Shown here piece after piece: positions 1 through 4,838 of a stretch of DNA of 8,165 nucleotides. A model generated the notes under the pieces. The model was not told the DNA's origin, made no database searches, and worked only from the letters and a program-made list of their open reading frames with translations. Both the position numbers and the translations under genes were made by a program. The stretch's first letter is position 1. Each line of letters starts with the position of its first letter. The DNA is from Defluviicoccus sp. (GTDB lineage: Bacteria > Pseudomonadota > Alphaproteobacteria > MPNO01), in contig JAPPHW010000223.1 of NCBI GenBank assembly GCA_028820945.1, positions 1 to 8,165 of the forward strand, written 5' to 3'.

Positions 1-651
1 GGTATCGTCGGCGCGGCACTCGATTCCGATGATCCCCTGGCACGCCGCGGGCAGCATGATATCGGAGTCCAGCACGGCGTGCGCCCGATAGGCGAGGCCC
101 AGCCGATCGAGCCCGGCGAGCGCCAGCAGGGTCGCGTCCGCTTCGCCGTCCGCGAGCTTGCGCAGCCGGGTCTGCACGTTGCCGCGGAACGCCACCACCC
201 TGAGATCGGGGCGGGCGTGACGGACCAGCGCGCCCCGGCGCAGCGAGGCGGTGCCCATGACCGCGCCTTCCGGGAGGCCGCCCAGCCCCCGGGACCCGGC
301 ATCCGCGTCGGCCGCGATCAGCGCATCGCGTGGATCCGCGCGCGGCAGGACCGCGCCGATCGCGAGCCCGTCCGGAAGCCTCGTCGGCATGTCCTTCATC
401 GAGTGCACCGCGATGTCGATCCGCTTCTCCTGGAGGGCTTCCTCGATTTCCCTGGTGAACAGCCCCTTGCCGCCTATTGCAGCGAGCGGGCCCTGCAACA
501 TGCGGTCGCCCGTGGTATGGATGATCTCGACCGCGAGCGCGCCCTCGGCCCGGAGCGCCGGCTCTGCCGCGGCAAGGCGGCGGACGACCTCGTCGGCCTG
601 GGCGCGGGCGAGCGGGCTGGCGCGCGTTCCGATTCTGATCCGAGCGCTCAT
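1..651 (-). CDS. hemC: Porphobilinogen deaminase (hydroxymethylbilane synthase), C-terminus cut by window edge
   Basis: Joins four porphobilinogen molecules into hydroxymethylbilane, a cytosolic step of heme/tetrapyrrole synthesis. The minus strand from ATG 651-649 stays open for 217 codons to the window edge. It begins [20 protein letters not shown], the family N-terminus. Further signatures are HTTGD (45-49), [11 protein letters not shown] (60-70), HSMKDMPT (83-90, with D87 matching the catalytic Asp84 of E. coli), GTASLRR (133-139), [12 protein letters not shown] (155-166) and [12 protein letters not shown] (200-211). The family is usually about 300-315 residues, so roughly 90-100 are missing, including the Cys that carries the dipyrromethane cofactor. 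A small oddity is Cys204 where many homologues have Gly or Ala before QG. The gene is divergent from tsaD, an arrangement common in alphaproteobacteria. The identification is secure. Confidence 0.97.
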   Translation of the reverse strand, partial: MSARIRIGTRASPLARAQADEVVRRLAAAEPALRAEGALAVEIIHTTGDRMLQGPLAAIGGKGLFTREIEEALQEKRIDIAVHSMKDMPTRLPDGLAIGAVLPRADPRDALIAADADAGSRGLGGLPEGAVMGTASLRRGALVRHARPDLRVVAFRGNVQTRLRKLADGEADATLLALAGLDRLGLAYRAHAVLDSDIMLPAACQGIIGIECRADDT

Positions 652-666
652 CGCGGACCCCGGACA

Positions 667-705
667 ATCCCTTGTGAAATGGGATCATAGGCGAATCGAT
701 GTCAA
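667..705. promoter_or_regulatory. Candidate control region between divergent hemC and tsaD
   Basis: Only 91 bases separate the two start codons (652-742), so both promoters must lie here or inside the genes. On the minus strand there is a perfect TTGACA (705-700) and a TATGAT (689-684), but only 10 nt separate them, too few for one sigma-70 promoter. They may belong to different promoters, or one may be chance. An inverted repeat ATCCC/GGGAT (667-671 and 681-685, 9-nt loop) lies in the same stretch and could be an operator. All of this is motif reading without support from conservation. Confidence 0.25.
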
Positions 706-746
706 ACAAGCGCAAGAAGTCGAAAGAGGCGCGGGACGGGCGATGA
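699..746 (+). CDS. Possible 15-residue basic leader peptide overlapping the tsaD start
   Basis: ATG at 699 opens a 15-codon frame encoding [15 protein letters not shown], ending in TGA at 744-746. The stop overlaps the tsaD start as ATGA (743-746), the usual geometry of translational coupling. A weak AGG (689-691) sits 7 nt upstream of its ATG. The product is very rich in Lys and Arg. I recognise no family. It may simply be a chance frame in the 5' leader of tsaD; the coupling geometry is the only argument for it. Confidence 0.25.
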   Translation: MSNKRKKSKEARDGR

Positions 747-1777
747 CCCTGGTTCTCGGCATCGAGACGAGTTGCGACGAGACCGCGGCGGCAGTAGTCG
801 ACGACCGCCGCGCGATCCTGGCCGACGTCGTGCGCGACCAGCTCGACGCGCATCGCGACTATGGCGGGGTGGTGCCCGAGATCGCCGCACGCGCGCACCT
901 GGAAGTTATCGACCGCACGATCGCGCGCGCGATGGACGACGCGGGGATCGGCTTCGACGCGCTCGACGGGGTGGCGGCGACCGGCGGGCCGGGGCTGATC
1001 GGCGGCGTCATCGTCGGCGCGATGACCGGAAAGGCCATCGCCGCCGCGCACGACCTCCCGTTCTTCGCGGTCAACCACCTCGAAGCCCATGTGCTGACCC
1101 CGAGACTTACCCACGACGTCGCCTTTCCCTATCTCGCGCTGCTGGTGTCCGGCGGGCATTGCCAGTTCGTCTCCGTCGAGGGGGTGGGGCGCCACAGGCT
1201 TCTCGGCACGACCGTCGACGATGCCGCGGGCGAGGCGTTCGACAAGGTGGGCAAGATGCTGGGGCTCGGCTATCCCGGCGGCCCGGCGGTCGAGCGCGCC
1301 GCCGAAGGGGGAGACGCCGAACGCTTTGCCCTGCCCCGGCCCCTGCGCGGCAGGGAGGGTTGCGATTTCTCCTTCTCGGGCCTCAAGACCGCGGTTCGCC
1401 ATGCCGTCGAACGCCTGCCGCCCGGACCGCTCGCGGCGGACGATGTCGCCGACCTCTGCGCCGCCTTCCAGCAGGCGGTGGCCGATGTGATGGCCGACCG
1501 GACGGCGAACGCGATCGCGCTCTTCCGCGACCGGTGTCCGGACGGTACGACGCTCGCCGTGACCGGCGGGGTCGCCGCCAACCGGGCCTTGCGGGCGCGC
1601 ATCGAAACCGTGGCGGAGGAGCACGGTCTTTCGTTCGTCGCCCCGCCGGCCCGGCTCTGCACCGACAATGCGGCGATGGTCGCATGGACAGGGGTGGAGA
1701 GGCTCGCGCTCGGCCTTTCCGACGGTCTCGACTTCGCGCCCCGCCCGCGCTGGCCGCTGGAAGAGCTGGCCGGGTGA
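743..1777 (+). CDS. tsaD: tRNA N6-adenosine threonylcarbamoyltransferase TsaD (Kae1/Gcp family)
   Basis: Transfers the threonylcarbamoyl group from TC-AMP to A37 of ANN-decoding tRNAs, with TsaB and TsaE as partners in the cytoplasm. The product is 344 residues, the normal length. It has the ASKHA-fold opening [14 protein letters not shown] (1-14), NHLEAH (111-116) whose H112 and H116 match the metal-binding HxxxH, SGGH (136-139), [22 protein letters not shown] (159-180), FSFSGLKTA (209-217), [11 protein letters not shown] (274-284) and CTDNAAM (306-312) with metal ligand D308. The start at 743 was chosen because homologues begin 3-5 residues before GIETSCDET. An in-frame GTG at 674 would add 23 residues with no family resemblance. 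It is divergent from hemC. In many alphaproteobacteria gpsA follows tsaD; here a CoA-transferase does, after 97 nt. Confidence 0.97.
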   Translation: MTLVLGIETSCDETAAAVVDDRRAILADVVRDQLDAHRDYGGVVPEIAARAHLEVIDRTIARAMDDAGIGFDALDGVAATGGPGLIGGVIVGAMTGKAIAAAHDLPFFAVNHLEAHVLTPRLTHDVAFPYLALLVSGGHCQFVSVEGVGRHRLLGTTVDDAAGEAFDKVGKMLGLGYPGGPAVERAAEGGDAERFALPRPLRGREGCDFSFSGLKTAVRHAVERLPPGPLAADDVADLCAAFQQAVADVMADRTANAIALFRDRCPDGTTLAVTGGVAANRALRARIETVAEEHGLSFVAPPARLCTDNAAMVAWTGVERLALGLSDGLDFAPRPRWPLEELAG

Positions 1778-1800
1778 GGACGTTGCGTCGTCCCAACCCG

Positions 1801-1878
1801 ATGACGACAATCGCCGGGTTCTCGATTTCGGATCCGACGATGCCCGACATTCCCGAGCCCGCAGGCGGCGCCGGATGA
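1801..1878 (+). CDS. Possible 25-residue leader ORF ahead of the CoA-transferase
   Basis: ATG at 1801 opens a 25-codon frame (MTTIAGFSISDPTMPDIPEP, then AGGAG) that ends in TGA at 1876-1878, overlapping the CoA-transferase start by ATGA. It fills most of the 97-nt gap after tsaD. I see no convincing Shine-Dalgarno sequence before its ATG and recognise no family. The composition (Pro, Asp, Gly, Ala) is unremarkable for a chance frame in GC-rich DNA. It is listed because the overlap geometry repeats that seen before tsaD and inside the downstream cluster. Confidence 0.2.
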   Translation: MTTIAGFSISDPTMPDIPEPAGGAG

Positions 1879-3101
1879 CCGGCCCGCTCGACGGTTTTCG
1901 CGTGCTCGACCTGAGCTCGGTCGTGCTCGGTCCGCTCGCCACCCAGGTGCTGGGCGATCTCGGCGCGGAGGTGATCAAGATCGAGTCGCCGGAGGGCGAC
2001 ACCACGCGGCGCACCGGCCCGCAGCGCTCCCCCGGCATGGCGGCGCTGTTCATGGGGGTGAACCGGAACAAGCGCTCCGTCGTCCTCGACCTGAAGCAGG
2101 CGGCGGCGCGGAGCGCGTTGTGGCGGCTCGTCGACGGCGCGGATGTGTTCCTCCACTCGATCCGCCCGCAAAAGCTCGATCGGCTCGGCTTCGGCCACGA
2201 GAGCGTTTGCGCCCGCAACCCTCGCATCGTGTATGCCGGGCTGCACGGATACCGCACCGACGGCCCTTATGGCGGCCAGCCCGCCTACGACGACGTAATC
2301 CAGGGACGCAGCGGCAGCGCCGACCTGATGGCCCGGCTGGTCGGCGAGCCGCGCTATATGCCGACCATCATGGCCGACAAGACCTGCGCGCTGGTCGCCG
2401 CCTATTCGGTGATCGCAGCCTTGCTGGCGCGCGAGCGTACCGGGCGCGGCCAGTTCGTCGAGATCCCGATGTTCGAGACCATGGCGGCCTTCAACCTCAC
2501 CGAGCACATCTACGGCCGCGCCTTCGATCCGGCGGAGGCGGAGATGGGCTATCCCCGCGTGCTGGTTCCCTGGCGCCGGCCCTACCCGACGGCGGACGGT
2601 TATATCTGCATGCTCGCCTATACCGACGAGCAGTGGCGCCGCTTCTGGCGCGAGGTCGGGAGGCCGGAGCTGATCGACGATCCCCGTTTCGACACGCTCA
2701 AGAGCCGGAGCGACAATATCGACGAGGTCTACCGGACCGCCGGGGAGTGCCTCGGCGAACGAACGAGTGCCGAATGGGCGGAAGTCTTCGAACGGCTCGA
2801 AATCCCGGCCGCCCCGGTGGCCACGCTGGAGGGGCTGATGGAGGACCCGCATCTCGACGCGGTGGGGTTCTTTCACCGCCTCCGCCATCCGACCGAGGGC
2901 GGGATAGTGCTGACCGATCCGCCGGTCAGGTTTTCCGATTCCGGCGAAGGCAACGCGATCCGGCGCCTGCAGCCCAGATTCGGCGAGCATTCCGCCGAGG
3001 TCCTGGCCGAGGCCGGACTTGGCGAAGCGGAAATCGCCGACCTGTTCGCCTCGGGCGCCTCGGTCGACGGGCGGAACGACACCGAAGGGAGCGAAGCATG
3101 A
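1875..3101 (+). CDS. Family III CoA-transferase (CaiB/BaiF type), substrate unknown
   Basis: Family III enzymes move CoA between carboxylic acids in the cytoplasm through aspartyl-CoA thioester intermediates. The 408-residue product is of normal length. The N-terminus GPLDGFRVLDLS (3-14), then GPLATQVLGDLGAEVIKIE (19-37) and NRNKRSVVLDLK (63-74), is the family hallmark. The segment MADKTCALVAAYSVIAALLA (166-185), followed by RERTGRGQFVEIPMFE (186-201), carries D168, aligning with the catalytic Asp169 of formyl-CoA transferase. The small C-terminal domain follows (RPYPTADGYICMLAYTDEQW at 235-254). The start at 1875 gives the family N-terminus, with a modest AGGCGG (1863-1868) six nt upstream. 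Its stop overlaps the MaoC-like start (ATGA, 3098-3101), so the two are probably translated together. The neighbour suggests a route such as a dicarboxylyl- or branched acyl-CoA pathway, as in mesaconate or itaconate CoA-transferase/hydratase pairs, but the substrate cannot be read from sequence. Confidence 0.92.
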   Translation: MTGPLDGFRVLDLSSVVLGPLATQVLGDLGAEVIKIESPEGDTTRRTGPQRSPGMAALFMGVNRNKRSVVLDLKQAAARSALWRLVDGADVFLHSIRPQKLDRLGFGHESVCARNPRIVYAGLHGYRTDGPYGGQPAYDDVIQGRSGSADLMARLVGEPRYMPTIMADKTCALVAAYSVIAALLARERTGRGQFVEIPMFETMAAFNLTEHIYGRAFDPAEAEMGYPRVLVPWRRPYPTADGYICMLAYTDEQWRRFWREVGRPELIDDPRFDTLKSRSDNIDEVYRTAGECLGERTSAEWAEVFERLEIPAAPVATLEGLMEDPHLDAVGFFHRLRHPTEGGIVLTDPPVRFSDSGEGNAIRRLQPRFGEHSAEVLAEAGLGEAEIADLFASGASVDGRNDTEGSEA

Positions 3102-3568
3102 AGACCATCGGCATCGGCTTCTACTGGGACGACCTCGCCGTCGGCGACCGGTTCCGCACCCTGAACAGGACGATCACCGAGCCCGATATCGTGGGCTTCA
3201 TCGGGGTGACGGGCATGGTCGAGACGATCTTCACCGACCTCTCCTTCAACGAGGCCGGGCACGGCGCGATCCAGGGCCGGGTGGTGCCGGCCGCATGCAC
3301 CTACACGATTATCGAGGGGCTGCTCTGCCAGGCGGCGATGCAGACCACCGGGCTCGCGCTGCTGGAGGTCGAGAAGAAGGTCCTCAAGCCGGTCTTCGCC
3401 GGAGACACCGTCCACGCCGAGGTCGAGGTCACCGCGATCCGCCCGACCAGCAAGGGCAATCGCGGGATCGTGACCACGACCAACGACGTCATCAACCAGG
3501 ACGGCGAGACGGCGATTACCTACCGCGCGGTGCGGATGATGGCGGGCCGGCCGGAAGGTGGGGCGTGA
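3098..3568 (+). CDS. MaoC-like hot-dog-fold protein, probable hydratase residues absent
   Basis: The 156-residue product has the length and layout of single-domain MaoC/R-hydratase proteins: Y9WDDLAVGDRF (9-19), RTITEPDIVGFIGVTGM (24-40), a middle helix, then VEKKVLKPVFAGDTVHAEVEV (91-111), the 'kPVfaGDtv' strand typical of MaoC proteins, and RGIVTTTNDVINQDGE (122-137). Classic enzymes use D-x-N-P-x-H before the central helix. My hand alignment puts M40, E42 and F45 at the Asp, Asn and His positions, and VPAA (63-66) at the usual HG. If correct, it does not catalyse hydration in the standard way; it could bind acyl-CoA or use other residues. The start at 3098 has GGGAG (3087-3091) six nt upstream and overlaps the CoA-transferase stop. 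The MaoC-like fold is a confident call; the function is not. Confidence 0.82.
   Translation: MKTIGIGFYWDDLAVGDRFRTLNRTITEPDIVGFIGVTGMVETIFTDLSFNEAGHGAIQGRVVPAACTYTIIEGLLCQAAMQTTGLALLEVEKKVLKPVFAGDTVHAEVEVTAIRPTSKGNRGIVTTTNDVINQDGETAITYRAVRMMAGRPEGGA
3553..3563 (+). promoter_or_regulatory. Strong Shine-Dalgarno for the 32-codon gene
   Basis: GGAAGGTGGGG lies within the last codons of the MaoC-like gene. The GGAAGG part ends 6 nt before the GTG at 3565. Its strength is the main nucleotide-level argument that the very short downstream frame is translated. Confidence 0.55.
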
Positions 3569-3663
3569 ATATCGCCGACGTCCTCAAGGGAAAGATCGTC
3601 GTTCCCGAGGACTTTGTGGAACCGCTGCCGGAAGAAGAGTTGGAGCGCTGGGAGGGCGCGTAG
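3565..3663 (+). CDS. 32-residue protein resembling the toxin-binding C-terminal tail of Phd/YefM-type antitoxins
   Basis: GTG at 3565 overlaps the MaoC-like stop as GTGA and opens 32 codons ending at TAG 3661-3663. The product begins MNIADVLKGKIVVPEDF (1-17) and continues VEPLPEEELERWEGA (18-32). From memory of the family, Phd/YefM and related antitoxins paired with PIN (VapC-like) toxins commonly end in a segment of the form LKGK-hh-VP-x-DF-x-x-PLPE-x-x-L-x-x-FEG, and residues 7-31 follow this almost throughout. The N-terminal DNA-binding antitoxin domain (about 50-60 residues) is absent: the upstream DNA is MaoC coding sequence in another frame. No toxin-like frame follows in 3664-3862. It could be a remnant translated by coupling, a stand-alone toxin-neutralising peptide, or an unrelated small acidic protein. 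A strong Shine-Dalgarno and 4-nt overlap favour real translation; the role is unknown. Confidence 0.6.
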   Translation: MNIADVLKGKIVVPEDFVEPLPEEELERWEGA

Positions 3664-3733
3664 CGCGATCCCTCGATACGGCGCTGGCGCGCCTGTTCGG
3701 GATGAGGGAATTTTTCGGAGCTTACAAAGATTA

Positions 3734-3754
3734 GTTGACGAACGGGGGGTCAAC
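3734..3754. terminator. Candidate hairpin in the convergent gap
   Basis: The 199-nt gap between the convergent CoA-transferase cluster and msrP contains a perfect 6-bp inverted repeat, GTTGAC (3734-3739) and GTCAAC (3749-3754), with a 9-nt G-rich loop. Read on the minus strand, the stem is followed by TAATCTTTGTAAG, weakly T-rich, so it would better end the msrP transcript (stem about 110 nt past its stop) than the plus-strand cluster. The stem is short and the T-tract imperfect. I see no other gene or clear terminator in 3664-3862. Confidence 0.3.
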
Positions 3755-3862
3755 GACAAAGGGGCGGAGCGGCGTTCCTGTCGCCGGACCGCAGCGCGTG
3801 CCGCCCGTCATGTTAACCGTATAGGCCCCTGTGGAAGGGCGACCGACCGCAACGGACACCCC

Positions 3863-4816
3863 TTACTTGAACAGCGCCTCGCCCTTCATGTCCTTGTAGA
3901 GGTGGGCGACCTGCTCGGCGTAGCCGTTGTAGAGCAGGGTCGGCACCCGCTGGCCGGTGCCGAGCTGGCGCTCGGTCGCCTGGCTCCAGCGCGGGTGGTC
4001 GACTTCGGGATTGACGTTGGCCCAGAAACCGTACTCCTGTCCCGCGATCTCTTCCCAGAAGCTGACAGGGCGCTTGTCGGTGAAGGTGAAGCGGGTGATC
4101 GACTTGATCGACTTGAAGCCGTATTTCCACGGCACCGCGAGGCGGAGCGGCGCGCCGTTCTGCTTGGCGATTTCCTTGCCGTATGCGCCGGTCGCGATGA
4201 AGGCGAGCTCGTTGGTCGCCTCCTCGATCGTAAGACCCTCCAGATAGGGCCAGGGATACCAGACCTGGCGCTGCCCGCTGGCCACCGAGGCGTCGTGGAA
4301 ACCGCGCATCTCCAGGTACCTCGCGCCCGCCGAGGGCCGCGCCATGGCGACCAGGGCCTCAAGGGCAAAGCCGCTCCACGGCACCGCGATCGACCAAGCC
4401 TCGACGCAGCGGTGGCGGTACAGACGCTCTTCCAGCGGCATCTTCCGGATCAGCGCCTCCGCGTCGATGGTGAAGGGCTTCTCCACCATGCCGTCGACGG
4501 TGACCGTCCAGGGCCTGGTCTTGAGCTTCTGGGCGGCTTTCCAGATCTGCTTGTGTGAGCCGAACTCGTAGAAATTGTTGTAGGTCGTGACGATCCGCTC
4601 GTCGGTGACCGTGCGGTCGAGTCTGTAACGCGGGTTGCGCTTGGCCGGATAAAGCCCGCTTGTCGCCTGGGCAGGCCCAGCGAATCCGATCCCCGACGCC
4701 GCGAGAATAGGTCCGGCGGCAAGCGCCTTTACCAGCTCGCGCCGCCGGAGGAATTTGTCCTCGGGCGTCGCCGCGGATTCCGGCAGTTCCCAGCCGCGCT
4801 TGCTCATGATCGTCAT
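3863..4816 (-). CDS. msrP: Periplasmic methionine sulfoxide reductase, molybdopterin subunit MsrP (YedY)
   Basis: Reduces methionine sulfoxide in oxidised periplasmic proteins, using electrons normally supplied by the membrane heme protein MsrQ. The 317-residue product has a Tat signal: KFLRRRELVKALAAG (21-35) with the RRxxhK pattern at R25-R26, a hydrophobic stretch, and a likely cleavage after AQA (49-51). The sulfite-oxidase-fold domain shows YNNFYEFG (79-86), RHRCVEAWSIAVPW (134-147) with molybdenum ligand C137, WYPWPYLEGL (186-195), and QNGAPLRLAVPWKYGFKSIK (219-238), all typical of MsrP. ATG 4816 is preferred over the in-frame ATG at 4807 because GGAGG lies 4 nt before it. It lies 22 nt downstream of the EF-G-like gene, so it is probably co-transcribed. 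No msrQ accompanies it: the next gene is convergent. Confidence 0.95.
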   Translation of the reverse strand: MTIMSKRGWELPESAATPEDKFLRRRELVKALAAGPILAASGIGFAGPAQATSGLYPAKRNPRYRLDRTVTDERIVTTYNNFYEFGSHKQIWKAAQKLKTRPWTVTVDGMVEKPFTIDAEALIRKMPLEERLYRHRCVEAWSIAVPWSGFALEALVAMARPSAGARYLEMRGFHDASVASGQRQVWYPWPYLEGLTIEEATNELAFIATGAYGKEIAKQNGAPLRLAVPWKYGFKSIKSITRFTFTDKRPVSFWEEIAGQEYGFWANVNPEVDHPRWSQATERQLGTGQRVPTLLYNGYAEQVAHLYKDMKGEALFK

Positions 4817-4820
4817 GTTT

Positions 4821-4827
4821 CCTCCCC
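4821..4827 (-). promoter_or_regulatory. Shine-Dalgarno of msrP
   Basis: On the minus strand GGGGAGG is followed by AAAC and then ATG at 4816. The spacing is 4 nt to this ATG and 13 nt to the next in-frame ATG (4807), which favours the first. It lies in the 22-nt gap after the EF-G-like stop, so msrP can be initiated independently on a shared mRNA. Confidence 0.6.
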
Positions 4828-4838
4828 GGCGCCTTCTT

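Noticed and set aside
79..690. Plus-strand open frame of 203 codons across hemC
   Set aside because: The minus strand encodes an unmistakable HemC over the same bases; this is its antisense shadow.
251..742. 164-residue N-terminal extension of TsaD
   Set aside because: The extension lies antisense to hemC and resembles nothing. TsaD homologues start 3-5 residues before GIETSCDET, matching ATG 743.
1383..2990. Long minus-strand open frame (535 codons) antisense to tsaD and the CoA-transferase
   Set aside because: It runs opposite two well-supported genes, is rich in Arg, Pro, Ala and Gly, and shows no family motif. Long antisense open frames are expected in GC-rich coding DNA.
3702..3734. 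10-codon plus-strand frame (MREFFGAYKD)
   Set aside because: Too short, with no Shine-Dalgarno or coupling. It lies in a convergent intergenic gap.
3770..3786. CGGCG/CGCCG stem in the convergent gap
   Set aside because: A 5-bp GC stem with no T-tract on either side is expected by chance at this base composition.
3664..3862. PIN-type toxin or its remnant downstream of the antitoxin-tail-like gene
   Set aside because: I read the plus-strand frames from the stop at 3663 and found no toxin-like opening (hydrophobic strand followed by D-T/S) and no open frame of toxin length.
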